A stretch of DNA of 64,000 bases from Agrobacterium vitis (GCF_037039395.1 NZ_CP146242.1:1240001-1304000); one strand, 5' to 3'; counted from the stretch's first letter, positions 29,271 through 39,113 are shown. Numbers and translations are program-made. The notes: generated from the sequence alone by a model not told the origin.

Positions 29271-29772
29271 GTTAACCCCCTGTTCGGTCTAGACAGTTCA
29301 TTGAAAATCAGTTCGCCGGGCCCAGCCCGCCTCAAAAGCGGCAGACCAATGACCGCCAGCTTGTTCGGGGTGTAAAACACCATAAAAAATTGGATTAATC
29401 AATCGCTTAAGCCCACATGTCGCTGACGATTTCATATCCACGGCTCAATGCGGGCCAATTCGGACTGCAAAATCGGCAAACACAGCCGAAAAATGACCTA
29501 CCCTCAAAGTATCCGGCCCTCACAGCATCCGGCCCCCACAGCATCCACATGCACGAGACAGATCTTCGTGCGGACACTGCCGAGGGTCGAGCATCGCATC
29601 GGCAAAGACGAGGGATAGTGTCACTCTCCCACAAAAGCCGCCAGCAGAAAGCTTGTAACAGACTTGAAAAAATCCATATTTCCAGCCAGTAACTGTCTTG
29701 AATGGTAGCTGGAAGCGGTTCACCCGGAAAACGGGTGACAAAATAACCGATCGGCTCTACGGATTATCGAGC
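29271..29772. other. 502-bp divergent intergenic region between ihfB and lptC
   Basis: No supported gene was found. It must contain the promoters of ihfB (minus) and of the lptCAB-rpoN group (+). It contains a 16-bp tandem direct repeat, 29511-29542. Small open frames on both strands lack ribosome-binding sites and family resemblance. Confidence 0.6.
29511..29542 (+). repeat. 16-bp tandem direct repeat, two units
   Basis: ATCCGGCCCTCACAGC (29511-29526) is followed without gap by ATCCGGCCCCCACAGC (29527-29542), one difference. ATCC at 29543 begins a third partial unit. Confidence 0.85.
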
Positions 29773-30438
29773 ATGCTCAAGCGTTTAGATAAAGGTGCCC
29801 TAGAGCCGCGCCCACCTGCCCCCGATACCTCCTATCGCAAGGCGGTCGGTCACTCGCATCGCGTCAGGCGGCTGCGCATCGCGTTGCCGGCTTTGGCCGT
29901 CGTGCTGTCGCTCGGCTTTATTGCCGTTTCCGTCGTCAGGGCCTATCTGCCTGACAATATCAAGATCGAGGGCGCCAAGATCGAGGATGGCAAGGTGGTC
30001 ATGGCCAAGCCAGCCATCTCTGGACGCAATTCCAATGGTGCGCCCTATTCGATGAATGCCGTGCGGGCGCTGCAAGATATCAAGAACCCCAACCTCATCA
30101 CGCTGGAAACGATTACCGCGACCATGCCGGTCAATGACGATACCTCCGCCGATATCAAGGCACAAAGAGGCACCTATGACCGGTCTTCCGACAAGATGAT
30201 GCTGGACAGACCCTTCACGATCCACCTCTCCAGCGGTGTGGACGCAGAGTTTCAATCCGCCGATCTTGACGTGAAAGCGGGAAAGCTTAAGACAAATCAA
30301 CCGGTCTCCATTCAGACGAAAGACTCATCAATCGTTGCACAGTCGATGGATATGACCGATAAGGGACAGACAATCACGCTGACGGGCGCGGTCCGATTGA
30401 ATATCGCACCGACGGCCCTGCAGAAACCGGGCAACTGA
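29773..30438 (+). CDS. lptC: LPS export ABC transporter periplasmic protein LptC
   Basis: LptC links the inner-membrane LptB2FG complex to LptA in lipopolysaccharide transport. The ATG at 29773 gives 221 aa, with a single transmembrane helix at about residues 39-58 and a periplasmic beta-jellyroll domain (about 70-215). A longer open frame begins with a TTG at 29698 but lacks support. lptA starts 9 bases after its stop. It is the first gene of the lptCAB-rpoN group. Confidence 0.92.
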   Translation: MLKRLDKGALEPRPPAPDTSYRKAVGHSHRVRRLRIALPALAVVLSLGFIAVSVVRAYLPDNIKIEGAKIEDGKVVMAKPAISGRNSNGAPYSMNAVRALQDIKNPNLITLETITATMPVNDDTSADIKAQRGTYDRSSDKMMLDRPFTIHLSSGVDAEFQSADLDVKAGKLKTNQPVSIQTKDSSIVAQSMDMTDKGQTITLTGAVRLNIAPTALQKPGN

Positions 30439-30447
30439 GAACAGATC

Positions 30448-31011
30448 ATGACGCAAAGCCACCGTCGCCTTTCCTTCCGCGTTGCTTGCGCCACGCTGAC
30501 CGCAGGCCTTGTCGCGACCGCAGCCGCAACCGGCGCGTTTGCCCAGTCCGCCACCAGCAACATGAACAGCCTGAAACTGTCCGGCGACAAGCCGATCCAG
30601 ATCGAAAGCGATGCATTGGAAGTGCATCAGCAAGAGAACAAAGCAAATTTCAACGGGAATGTTAAGGTGGTTCAGGGCACCACCACGATGCGTTCCGGCA
30701 CGATGGTGGTGAAATACAAGGGCCAGGGTGCTGCCGTGACCAGCGGTGATGCCAAGATCGACACGATCGATGTGGCCGATAACGTCGTCCTCAATACCGA
30801 AACCCAGCAGGCCACGGCCGACAGGGGCCATTTCGACATGAACACCCAGATCTTTACGCTTGATGGCGACAAGGTCGTGCTGTCGGAAGGCGGCAATGTG
30901 TTCGTCGGCTGCAAGCTCACCGTCCATATGACGACAGGCGAAGCCAAGCTCGACAGCTGTGGCAAGCGCGTGCAAATCCAGCTGGATCCCAAGTCCAAGC
31001 AGAAACCCTGA
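30448..31011 (+). CDS. lptA: LPS transport periplasmic protein LptA
   Basis: LptA forms the periplasmic bridge carrying LPS to the outer membrane. The 187-aa product has a signal peptide with cleavage probable after ATGAFA (about residue 32), then an OstA-like domain beginning KPIQIESDALEVHQQENKAN. There are two cysteines, in FVGCKLTV and LDSCGKRV. It sits between lptC and lptB in the conserved order. Confidence 0.94.
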   Translation: MTQSHRRLSFRVACATLTAGLVATAAATGAFAQSATSNMNSLKLSGDKPIQIESDALEVHQQENKANFNGNVKVVQGTTTMRSGTMVVKYKGQGAAVTSGDAKIDTIDVADNVVLNTETQQATADRGHFDMNTQIFTLDGDKVVLSEGGNVFVGCKLTVHMTTGEAKLDSCGKRVQIQLDPKSKQKP

Positions 31012-31025
31012 TTGCGAACGCAGAC

Positions 31026-31832
31026 GTGAAAGTTCCCGGTTTGACATCCAAGCATCAGGACGCGAGAGAAGCCGCGCCATCAGACGCAGCGCGTGAGAAG
31101 AACAGGTACGAAGGTACGCTGATCGCCCATGGGCTGACAAAAACCTACAATACCCGCCGCGTGGTTAATGGTGCCTCGCTCGTCGTGCGCAGGGGCGAGG
31201 CTGTCGGCCTTCTGGGTCCCAATGGCGCTGGCAAGACCACCTGTTTCTACATGATCACCGGCCTCGTGCCGGTCGACATGGGCACGATCGCCATCAACGG
31301 CAATGACGTGACCTCGATGCCGATGTACCGCCGCTCCCGGCTGGGCGTCGGCTATCTGCCGCAGGAAGCCTCGATTTTCCGGGGCCTGTCGGTCGAGGAC
31401 AATATCCGCGCCGTTCTGGAGTTGCATGAGAGCGACAAGACCAAGCGCGAGCAGAAACTGAACGAGCTTCTCGCCGAATTCAACATCGAGAAACTGCGCA
31501 AGGCCGCAGCCGTCTCCCTGTCGGGCGGCGAACGGCGGCGCCTGGAAATCGCCCGGGCGCTGGCAACCGACCCGACCTTCATGCTGCTGGATGAGCCTTT
31601 CGCCGGCGTCGACCCGATCTCCGTGTCTGATATCCAGAACCTGGTGCGGCATCTGACGGCACGCGGTATCGGCGTGCTGATCACCGATCATAACGTCCGC
31701 GAAACGCTGGGCCTGATCGACCGCGCCTATATCATCCATGCCGGTGAAGTGCTGACGCATGGGCGGGCCGACGACATCGTCAACAATCCCGATGTGCGGC
31801 GCCTCTATCTTGGCGAGAAATTTAGTCTCTAA
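31026..31832 (+). CDS. lptB: LPS export ABC transporter ATPase LptB
   Basis: The cytoplasmic ATPase of the LptBFG exporter. The 268-aa product starts with a GTG and has a 30-residue polar extension before the ABC domain. Walker A GPNGAGKTT is at residues 64-72, the signature LSGGERRR at about 160 and Walker B FMLLDEPFAGVDP at about 180. Upstream of rpoN, this is the classic lptB-rpoN arrangement. Confidence 0.96.
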   Translation: MKVPGLTSKHQDAREAAPSDAAREKNRYEGTLIAHGLTKTYNTRRVVNGASLVVRRGEAVGLLGPNGAGKTTCFYMITGLVPVDMGTIAINGNDVTSMPMYRRSRLGVGYLPQEASIFRGLSVEDNIRAVLELHESDKTKREQKLNELLAEFNIEKLRKAAAVSLSGGERRRLEIARALATDPTFMLLDEPFAGVDPISVSDIQNLVRHLTARGIGVLITDHNVRETLGLIDRAYIIHAGEVLTHGRADDIVNNPDVRRLYLGEKFSL

Positions 31833-32040
31833 TACGCGCAATTTGATGGGGTGCCGTATTGAAAACGGCATCTACGCCGCAAAGAGCCTGGCGTTTGCAG
31901 GTTATTTGCGTCGGAGGCCCCTCTGCGGCTTGACCAAACCTTATAAAAAAGCAATTTTTGGGCCACTTGGAACTTCGGAAAATCCAAAACGGGAACAAAA
32001 GGGGTCCGAGAGGGAATAGTAGGGGAGTTTTTCGTCCACC

Positions 32041-33630
32041 ATGGCCCTATCAGCCAATCTTTTCCTTCGCCAAAGCCAGTCGCTGGTGATGACGCCGCAG
32101 CTGATGCAATCGATTCAGCTGCTTCAAATGACCCATTTCGAGCTTGTGCAATTCATTGCGCAAGAGGTCGAGAAGAATCCTCTGCTTGAATTTGCGCCAA
32201 ATGACGAAGGAACAGGCAGCAGCGAGCCGGGCATAGAGAGCGAGGCCCCGCCCGCACCCACCTCCTCCGAGACATTGCAGAGCGACTGGTATGAACATGG
32301 CGGCGATGGCGATCTGAACGAGCGGCTGGACGCCAATTTCGGCACGGCCTTTTCCGATGACGGCGCCAACCCGAAGACCGATGCACCGGAAATGCTCGGC
32401 CAGTGGAAGTCGATGCCCGGCGCCCAGGGAGATGGCGAGGGCTACGACCTGGACGATTTCGTGGCTGGCAAGGTCTCGCTGCGCGACCATCTCGGCCAGC
32501 AATTGCCTTTCGTCCTCTCGTCTGCATCGGATCGGATGATTGCGCTGGCCCTGATCGACCAGCTGGACGAGGCCGGATATCTGCGCGCCGACCTGGATGA
32601 GGTCGCCACTCAGATGGGCGCGTCCCGAGACGATATGGACCGGATTCTGGCTGCCCTTCAGACCATGGAGCCCGCAGGCCTGTTTGCACGCAATCTTGGC
32701 GAATGCCTGGCTATCCAACTGCGCCAGCGCGACCGGCTGGACCCCGCCATGGCCGCACTGATCGGCAATCTGGATTATCTGGCCAAGCGTGATTTTGCGA
32801 GCCTGAAGCGGTTATGCGGCGTGGATGAGGAAGACCTGCTCGACATGCTGGCCGAAATCCGCAAGCTCAATCCCAAGCCGGGCGCCGGTTTCGAAACCGA
32901 TGCGCTGGAAACGGTGGTGCCAGATATTCTGGTGGCGCCCTCGCTCGAGGGTGGCTGGCTGGTGGAATTGAACGCGGAAACCCTGCCGCGCGTGCTGGTC
33001 AACAATGCCTATTTCACGGAGATCCGCCGCAGCAGCCTGCGGGAAGGCGCCATGAAAAATGCCAATGGCCAAAGCGGCAATGGCAAAACCGGCCAAACCA
33101 AGGCCGAGGGCGAACAGGCTTTCCTGACGGATTGCCTGCAAACCGCCAATTGGTTGACCCGCAGCCTCGACCAGCGCGCCAAGACCATCATGAAGGTGGC
33201 GACCGAAATCATTCGCCAGCAGGACGCCTTCCTGCGCCATGGGGTCGACCATCTGCGTCCGCTGAACCTCAAGACGGTGGCTGACGCGATCAAGATGCAC
33301 GAATCCACCGTCAGCCGCGTCACATCCAACAAATATATGCTGACACCGCGCGGTCTGTTTGAGCTGAAATATTTTTTCAGTGTCTCCATCGGCTCGGCAG
33401 AAGGCGGCGACAGCCATTCGGCTGAGGCGGTTCGTCATCGTATCCGCATGTTGATTGCCCAGGAGAGCCCGGAGAATATCCTCTCAGACGACGATATTGT
33501 CGAAAGCCTGAAAAACGGCGGTGTCGAGCTTGCCCGCCGCACGGTTGCCAAATATCGCGAAGCGATGAACATTGCCTCCTCCGTCCAGAGGCGTCGGGAA
33601 AAGCGCGCCCTGGCGCGGAATGTGAGCTGA
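32041..33630 (+). CDS. rpoN: RNA polymerase sigma-54 factor
   Basis: Sigma-54 directs transcription of nitrogen-regulated, nif, dct and other genes with activator ATPases. The 529-aa product has the Gln/Leu-rich region I (LRQSQSLVMTPQLMQSIQLL), an acidic region II, the core-binding region and the C-terminal RpoN box ARRTVAKYRE at about residue 502. An AGGGGAG sequence lies about 14 bases before the ATG. It is followed by hpf and ptsN, its usual partners. Confidence 0.97.
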   Translation: MALSANLFLRQSQSLVMTPQLMQSIQLLQMTHFELVQFIAQEVEKNPLLEFAPNDEGTGSSEPGIESEAPPAPTSSETLQSDWYEHGGDGDLNERLDANFGTAFSDDGANPKTDAPEMLGQWKSMPGAQGDGEGYDLDDFVAGKVSLRDHLGQQLPFVLSSASDRMIALALIDQLDEAGYLRADLDEVATQMGASRDDMDRILAALQTMEPAGLFARNLGECLAIQLRQRDRLDPAMAALIGNLDYLAKRDFASLKRLCGVDEEDLLDMLAEIRKLNPKPGAGFETDALETVVPDILVAPSLEGGWLVELNAETLPRVLVNNAYFTEIRRSSLREGAMKNANGQSGNGKTGQTKAEGEQAFLTDCLQTANWLTRSLDQRAKTIMKVATEIIRQQDAFLRHGVDHLRPLNLKTVADAIKMHESTVSRVTSNKYMLTPRGLFELKYFFSVSIGSAEGGDSHSAEAVRHRIRMLIAQESPENILSDDDIVESLKNGGVELARRTVAKYREAMNIASSVQRRREKRALARNVS

Positions 33631-33964
33631 TATCAGCTCTTTGCAATAATCCTTAACAAAACATTGACATTGGCGCCCGCGCCAATTAGAGGATACCGCC
33701 AAAACACGGGAACGATTTTGGGATAGTGACATGTACAAAATCAGAGACTTAGTCTTATCCTGCTCGATTTTTTCACCCCAGTCCGCCCTTGACATGCGGG
33801 TTGATCCAGGCCTGAACGGACAGACACTCCGCTTTGGCCCGGCCCGATAGGATAAATTGACCCGGCATATGGCCGAGCTTTTATCTTGGACTATGGAAAC
33901 GCTTGGATGCGCCCCGCGCTTGGCGTAAACTCCCCCTGCAAATCACGATAAGAAGGGAAACTCC
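33631..33964. other. 334-bp interval between rpoN and hpf
   Basis: No gene was found. A perfect inverted repeat ATTGGCGC / GCGCCAAT (33669-33676, 33679-33686) with a 2-base centre lies 38 bases after the rpoN stop and may be an operator or a hairpin. The hpf ribosome-binding site AGAAGGGAAA is at about 33951-33960. Confidence 0.55.
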
Positions 33965-34531
33965 ATGAGTGTACGCGTAACCGGCAAACATATGGAAATC
34001 GGCGAATCTTTCCGGCAACGGATAGAAGTCCAGATCACTGACGCCGTAAGCAAATACTTTGACGGAGGGTATTCCAGTCAGGTGACGGTGACAAAATCAG
34101 CCTCGCGGTTTTCCGCAGACTGCGCCCTGCACCTCGATACCGGTATCAACCTGCATGCCACCGGCACTGCCGTCGACCCGCAAGTCGCCTTCGACACCGC
34201 CGCAGAGCGGATCGAAAAGCGCCTGCGGCGCTACAAGCGCAAGCTGAAGGACCATCACGTCCCGGCCAATAATATCGAAATTGGCTATACGGTCATGGAC
34301 CCGGTTTCCGAAGACGATGAGGATGTGCCGGAGGATTTCGCCCCGACCATCGTGGCCGAAAGCACCAAGAAGGTCAAAACCATGTCCGTGGCCACCGCTG
34401 TCATGGCGCTGGATATGACGGATGAGCCCATTGTTCTGTTCCGCAGCCCTGGCAAGGACGAGCTGAACATTGTCTATCGCCGCAATGACGGTAATATTGG
34501 TTGGATAGATTCCGCCGCAATCAAGGGCTGA
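33965..34531 (+). CDS. hpf: long-form ribosome hibernation promoting factor
   Basis: HPF binds the 30S subunit and dimerises ribosomes to inactive 100S particles in stationary phase or starvation. The 188-aa product has the N-terminal S30AE domain (about residues 1-110) and the C-terminal dimerisation domain (about 130-185, MALDMTDEPIVLFRSPGKDE), so it is the long form. It lies between rpoN and ptsN. Confidence 0.94.
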   Translation: MSVRVTGKHMEIGESFRQRIEVQITDAVSKYFDGGYSSQVTVTKSASRFSADCALHLDTGINLHATGTAVDPQVAFDTAAERIEKRLRRYKRKLKDHHVPANNIEIGYTVMDPVSEDDEDVPEDFAPTIVAESTKKVKTMSVATAVMALDMTDEPIVLFRSPGKDELNIVYRRNDGNIGWIDSAAIKG

Positions 34532-34603
34532 CACGCCCTCGGAAAGCGGTGGCCGACCACCGCTTTCCCCTTCATGCGTCGGCGGGTATAAGGATTTTTC
34601 GAA

Positions 34604-35068
34604 ATGGCCTTGGCAGATTTGCTACAGCAAGATGCGATATTGCCCGTCCTCAGGGTCAATTCCAAGAAACAACTTCTCCAGGAACTGGCTGCCAAAGCCT
34701 CAAAACTGATCGGCATTCCCGAACGGGAAATCTTTGACGTCATCCTGCAACGCGAAAAACTCGGTTCAACCGGTGTCGGCAATGGCATTGCCATTCCCCA
34801 CGGCAAGCTGACGAGCATTTCCACCATTCAAGGCGTCTTCGCCCGTCTGGAAACGCCAATCGATTTCGAAGCGCTGGACGAGCAGCCCGTGGATCTGGTT
34901 TTCCTGCTTCTGGCGCCCGAAGGTGCCGGTGCCGATCATCTGAAAGCCTTGTCGCGCATTGCCCGCGTGCTTCGCGATCAGGACCTGGTCGCCAAGCTGC
35001 GTGCCAGTGATAGCGCCACGGCCATCTATACATTCCTGAACCAGGACCAGGCGTCTAACGCAGCCTGA
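34604..35068 (+). CDS. ptsN: PTS IIA-like nitrogen-regulatory protein PtsN
   Basis: EIIA-Ntr is phosphorylated by NPr in the nitrogen PTS and regulates K+ transport and other targets. The 154-aa product has the phosphorylation site His66 in GIAIPHGKL. It is a single PTS EIIA type-2 domain of normal length. It follows hpf by 72 bases and is closed by a strong terminator at 35101-35138. Confidence 0.95.
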   Translation: MALADLLQQDAILPVLRVNSKKQLLQELAAKASKLIGIPEREIFDVILQREKLGSTGVGNGIAIPHGKLTSISTIQGVFARLETPIDFEALDEQPVDLVFLLLAPEGAGADHLKALSRIARVLRDQDLVAKLRASDSATAIYTFLNQDQASNAA

Positions 35069-35100
35069 CCGCTTACTATTTAACGTATGGTACTACGCAA

Positions 35101-35138
35101 AAAGCGCCGCGCATCACTGCGCAGCGCTTTTTCTTTTT
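35101..35138 (+). terminator. intrinsic terminator after ptsN
   Basis: Stem AAAGCGCCGCGC (35101-35112) / GCGCAGCGCTTT (35119-35130) has one mismatch and a 6-base loop, followed by a T-rich tract TTCTTTTTCC. Confidence 0.88.
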
Positions 35139-35176
35139 CCAGTAAAAGAAAGGGTCAGGCCTTGATTGTTTTGTTT

Positions 35177-35227
35177 TCGTTTGTCTTTTCGGGAAAACCG
35201 GGCACCACTTTTCCCTGACAAACTTTA
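35177..35227 (-). repeat. 51-nt palindromic element containing the grpE stop codon, copy 2
   Basis: On the minus strand it starts with the TAA stop of grpE and continues AGTTTGTCAGGGAAAAGTGG. Nested inverted repeats are GTTTGTC/GACAAAC and GGGAAAA/TTTTCCC. It matches the element at 13106-13156 at 47 of 51 positions. Confidence 0.85.
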
Positions 35228-35839
35228 GGCATCGGAAGCTTGCGCCGCCTCTGCCTTCGGGCCACCCTTGGCAACGCCGACCATAGCCGGACGCAGCACC
35301 CGATCGCCAATCGTGTAGCCGGGCTGCACGACCTGCACGACCGTATTGTTGGGGACTTGCGGATTGGGGATTTCGAACATGGCCTGATGGAAGTTCGGAT
35401 CGAATTTCTGACCTTCCGGCTCGATCTTGCGGACACCATGGCGCTCAAGCGTCGACAACATCGCCCGCTCGGTCATTTCGACACCTTCGATCAAGGCCGT
35501 CAGGCCGGCTTGCGCCTCTTCCTTGGCCTCAGCAGGCACGGCGTCGATGGCGCGGCGCAGATTGTCGGACACGGCCAGCATGTCCCGGGCAAAAGCGGTT
35601 ACCGCATAGGACTTGGCATCCTTGATGTCGCGCTCGGTGCGGCGACGCAGATTGTCCATCTCAGCCGCCAGACGCAGGAAGCGATCACGCAACTCCGAAT
35701 TTTCAGCCTGGAGGGCTGCTGTCGGGTCATTATCCTGCCCGGCATCCTCAGCGGCCGAATTGGTCTCTTCCTGTACCTGGGGTTCAATCTGCGCGTCTGC
35801 GGCAGCGTCAGGTCCGTTTTTAGCTGTTTCGTCGGTCAT
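35225..35839 (-). CDS. grpE: nucleotide exchange factor GrpE
   Basis: GrpE releases ADP from DnaK. The 204-aa product has an acidic, Ala/Glu-rich N-terminus, a coiled-coil (about residues 40-90, [20 protein letters not shown]) and the C-terminal beta domain with [20 protein letters not shown]. It lies 99 bases downstream of hrcA, the normal pairing. The stop codon is part of a repeated palindromic element, so the final residues could differ from relatives. Confidence 0.96.
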   Translation of the reverse strand: MTDETAKNGPDAAADAQIEPQVQEETNSAAEDAGQDNDPTAALQAENSELRDRFLRLAAEMDNLRRRTERDIKDAKSYAVTAFARDMLAVSDNLRRAIDAVPAEAKEEAQAGLTALIEGVEMTERAMLSTLERHGVRKIEPEGQKFDPNFHQAMFEIPNPQVPNNTVVQVVQPGYTIGDRVLRPAMVGVAKGGPKAEAAQASDA

Positions 35840-35938
35840 GACGTTCTCCGAAATACTGTTTCTCGTCCGGCCCCGATATCAGGGTTCAGCGGCAAAAAAT
35901 CAAGGGTAGAGTGATGATCTCATGCGGTGTTGCCAAGG

Positions 35939-37030
35939 TCAGTGGCCGCTGCGGGTCATCTTGGCCATCACCTGGGCGGTATAATCCACCATTGGCACGA
36001 TACGGGAATAGTTGAGGCGGGTCGGACCGATCACGCCGACGGCCCCGACAATCCGATCGTCGCCGTCGCGGTAGGGCGCAACGATCAGCGATGATCCGGA
36101 GAGCGAAAACAGCTTGTTCTCCGAACCGATGAAAATTCTGACACCCGGCCCGCTTTCGGCAAGGTTGAGAATCTCGATCAGGCTTTCCTTGCGCTCCAGA
36201 TCATCAAACAGCAGCCGCAGCCGGTCGACATCCTCGACGCCAGCCAGACCTTCCAGCAGATTGGCGCGGCCACGCACGATCAGCCGGGTTGGCTTGTCGC
36301 CCTCGCCACCGGACCAGACCGCCAGCCCACGCTGCACGAGATCCTGTGAGAGGACATCCAGCTCGCTTGCCACCTGATCCTTCAACTGCACCAGCTGGCC
36401 ACGCACTTCATGCAGCGTCTGGCCGGAAAGATGCGCATTGAGGAAATTGGCAGCCTCCGTCAGTTGCGAGGCGGTAATGCCCGCCGGGAGTTCGATGATC
36501 CGGTTTTCGACCTGGTTAAACTCGCCGACCAGCACTGCCAGTGCCTTGGTCGGCTCCAGCCGGATGAATTCGACATGCTTCAGCACCGGATCGGATTTCG
36601 CCGCCACCACCAGGCCTGCACCACGCGACAGGCCAGACAGCATACGGCTGGCTTCGTTGTAGAGCGTCTCCATTGGCTGGTCTTCCGATGAGCGCATCTG
36701 CCGCTCGATCGAGCCGCGCTCTTCCTCCGACAGGCGTCCGAGCTGCATGAAGGCATCGACAAAGAACCGCAGCCCTGTCTGGGTCGGCAAGCGCCCGGCG
36801 CTGATATGGGGGGAATAGATCAGGCCCAGTTCTTCCAGGTCGCTCATCACATTGCGCACCGAGGCGGGCGACAGCGACATCGGCAGAATGCGCGACAGAT
36901 TGCGCGAGCCAAGTGGTTCACCGGATTCCAGATAGGTCTCGACGATGCGGCGAAAGATCTCCCTGGATCGCTCATCCAGTGCCATTGACACATCGCCTGC
37001 GGTAATTGGGTTTTTCCCCATTTCGCTCAT
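35939..37030 (-). CDS. hrcA: heat-inducible transcription repressor HrcA
   Basis: HrcA represses chaperone operons by binding CIRCE elements. The ATG at 37030 gives 363 aa; the conserved part starts [20 protein letters not shown], a winged helix, with [20 protein letters not shown] as recognition region. The open frame extends 83 codons upstream without conservation; ATG 37021 is an alternative start. No CIRCE (TTAGCACTC-N9-GAGTGCTAA) is visible upstream of hrcA or grpE, so these genes are probably not HrcA targets. Confidence 0.95.
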   Translation of the reverse strand: MSEMGKNPITAGDVSMALDERSREIFRRIVETYLESGEPLGSRNLSRILPMSLSPASVRNVMSDLEELGLIYSPHISAGRLPTQTGLRFFVDAFMQLGRLSEEERGSIERQMRSSEDQPMETLYNEASRMLSGLSRGAGLVVAAKSDPVLKHVEFIRLEPTKALAVLVGEFNQVENRIIELPAGITASQLTEAANFLNAHLSGQTLHEVRGQLVQLKDQVASELDVLSQDLVQRGLAVWSGGEGDKPTRLIVRGRANLLEGLAGVEDVDRLRLLFDDLERKESLIEILNLAESGPGVRIFIGSENKLFSLSGSSLIVAPYRDGDDRIVGAVGVIGPTRLNYSRIVPMVDYTAQVMAKMTRSGH

Positions 37031-37309
37031 GTTTGCTGCTGCACCTATCCTTAATATAGCTGCTGATTGACCAATCACAACGGCTTTTGGTGAGGAAGCG
37101 CCGGTTTGAGCACCCCATACCGGCTTTTCCTTTGCAAAACCGTCAAACCACTCGTAGAAGGCAGCCAGGACGCCAAGCAGGGACTGGAAATGCCCCGGAC
37201 AGATTTCCGGCCAGACCTGCCCAGAACGGCCCAGACGGGCATTGAAACGAAAATAAGCGGACAGAGGTTGGTGTGCCAACCAAGTGGCTGCTCGACCGAG
37301 GAGACGGGA

Positions 37310-38029
37310 ATGCGACCTTCAGGCAGAAAAACCGACCAGATGCGCAAGATATCGTTCGAGCGCAATTTTTCCAAACATGCCGAAGGCTCCTGTCTCGTCA
37401 AGTTTGGCGATACCCATGTCCTGTGCACGGCAAGTCTTGAAGATCGCACTCCGCCCTGGCTGCGCAATACCGGCAAGGGCTGGGTGACGGCGGAATACGG
37501 CATGCTGCCGCGCGCCACCGGCGAGCGGATGAAGCGGGAAGCGTCCTCCGGCAAGCAGAGCGGCCGCACCCAGGAAATCCAGCGGCTGATCGGCCGTTCG
37601 TTGCGCGCCGTGGTCGATCTGGAAGCCTTGGGCGAACGGCAGATCTCGCTCGATTGCGACGTGATCCAGGCCGATGGCGGCACCCGCACAGCCTCGATTA
37701 CCGGCGCGTGGATTGCCTTGCACGATTGCCTGAAATGGATGGAATCGCGCAACATCATCAAGGTGGACCGGGTGCTGAAAGACCATGTCGCGGCGATTTC
37801 CTGCGGTATTTTCGCCGCCCAGCCGGTGATCGACCTGGATTATCTGGAGGACTCTGCCGCCGAAACCGATGCCAATTTCGTCATGACCGGCACAGGCGGT
37901 ATTGTTGAAATCCAAGGCACCGCCGAAGGCAAGCCTTTCAGCCAGGAAGAATTCCTGACCCTTCTCGGCCTTGCCCAGACAGGCATTGCCGAATTGGTGG
38001 ACCTGCAAAAACAGGCGATTGCCGGATAA
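37310..38029 (+). CDS. rph: ribonuclease PH
   Basis: This phosphorolytic 3'-5' exoribonuclease trims tRNA 3' ends. The ATG at 37310, preceded by GAGGAGACGGG, gives 239 aa. The N-terminus [20 protein letters not shown] and the motif [20 protein letters not shown] are diagnostic. It is divergent from hrcA, and the rph-rdgB-hemW order is the usual alphaproteobacterial one, apart from the inserted VOC gene. Confidence 0.97.
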   Translation: MRPSGRKTDQMRKISFERNFSKHAEGSCLVKFGDTHVLCTASLEDRTPPWLRNTGKGWVTAEYGMLPRATGERMKREASSGKQSGRTQEIQRLIGRSLRAVVDLEALGERQISLDCDVIQADGGTRTASITGAWIALHDCLKWMESRNIIKVDRVLKDHVAAISCGIFAAQPVIDLDYLEDSAAETDANFVMTGTGGIVEIQGTAEGKPFSQEEFLTLLGLAQTGIAELVDLQKQAIAG

Positions 38030-38042
38030 AGAGAGCATCACC

Positions 38043-38459
38043 ATGGCCACAAGCATTGAAGGCATTCTGGAAACCTCACTGTATGTCGATGATCTCGACG
38101 CGGCAGAGCGTTTCTATGCCGGGTTGCTTGGCCTTGAGGTGATCGTCAGCCAGCCGGGGCGTCATTTGTTCCTGCGCTGTGGGCCGGGCGTTCTGCTGCT
38201 GTTTAATGCAGCGGAAACCGTCAAGCCCGCAGAGCCCGACGCCCTGCCGGTACCAGCCCATGGGGCCGTCGGGCCAGGTCATGCCTGCTTTCGGATGGAC
38301 GGTGCGGCAATGGATGGCATGGCGTCACGGCTGTTAAGCCATGGCGTCGCCATCGAAGCTGATTTTCTCTGGCCGAATGGTGCGCGTTCGATTTATTTCC
38401 GCGATCCAGCGGGCAATAGTCTGGAATGCGCCGAAGCCCGGCTTTGGCAAATTGAATAG
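38043..38459 (+). CDS. VOC (glyoxalase/bleomycin-resistance-like) family protein
   Basis: A 138-aa single VOC domain with first metal-ligand region ILETSLYVDDLDAAERFY and C-terminal FRDPAGNSLECAEARLW. The final Glu ligand and a central His (GPGHACFRM) are present, so a metal site is plausible. It lies 13 bases after rph and 6 bases before rdgB, thus inside their operon. The substrate is unknown. Confidence 0.85.
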   Translation: MATSIEGILETSLYVDDLDAAERFYAGLLGLEVIVSQPGRHLFLRCGPGVLLLFNAAETVKPAEPDALPVPAHGAVGPGHACFRMDGAAMDGMASRLLSHGVAIEADFLWPNGARSIYFRDPAGNSLECAEARLWQIE

Positions 38460-38465
38460 GATCGG

Positions 38466-39113
38466 ATGATGCGCAAACTCGAAACCAGAACCATTGTCGT
38501 CGCCAGCCACAATGCCGGCAAGATCGCTGAAATTGCCGACCTGATCGGCCCCTTCGGCTTTGCTGCCAAATCGGCCAAGGAACTCGGCTTCATTGAGCCG
38601 GACGAAACCGGCACGACATTCGAAGAAAACGCTGCCATCAAGGCACTGGCTTCGGCAAAAGCCTCCGGCCTGCCAGCGCTGTCTGATGATTCCGGTCTGG
38701 TCATCGATGCCTTGGATGGCGCGCCGGGCGTCTATACCGCCAATTGGGCCGAGCGCGAGGATGGCAGCCGCGATTTTGCCATGGCGATGGAAAAGGTAGA
38801 GCACGCCTTGCAGGAAAAAGGCGCGGTGACGTCAGAGAGCCGAACGGCTCGTTTCGTCAGCGTGCTTTGTCTTGGCTGGCCCGATGGCCATACCGAGTTT
38901 TTCCGGGGTGAAGTGGAAGGTGTAGTCGCCTGGCCGCCCCGCGGCACCTCCGGCTTTGGATACGATCCGATCTTCCAACCAGAAGGATTTTCGACCACGT
39001 TCGGCGAAATGACCTCGGAAGAAAAACACGGCTGGAAGCCGGGCGATGCGCAAGCCCTGTCGCACCGGGCGCGCGCTTTCAAGCTCTTCGTCGAAACCTG
39101 CCTGAACGCCTGA
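38466..39113 (+). CDS. rdgB: XTP/dITP pyrophosphatase
   Basis: This nucleoside-triphosphate pyrophosphatase removes deaminated purine nucleotides (dITP, XTP). The 215-aa product shows the Ham1 signatures [38 protein letters not shown] and [10 protein letters not shown] second ATG follows the first immediately. It ends 6 bases before hemW. Confidence 0.96.
   Translation: MMRKLETRTIVVASHNAGKIAEIADLIGPFGFAAKSAKELGFIEPDETGTTFEENAAIKALASAKASGLPALSDDSGLVIDALDGAPGVYTANWAEREDGSRDFAMAMEKVEHALQEKGAVTSESRTARFVSVLCLGWPDGHTEFFRGEVEGVVAWPPRGTSGFGYDPIFQPEGFSTTFGEMTSEEKHGWKPGDAQALSHRARAFKLFVETCLNA

Noticed and set aside
29407..29741. Two minus-strand small open frames in the ihfB-lptC gap
   Set aside because: They overlap the tandem repeat, have no ribosome-binding site and are rich in Arg, Cys and Trp codons, as expected for chance frames.
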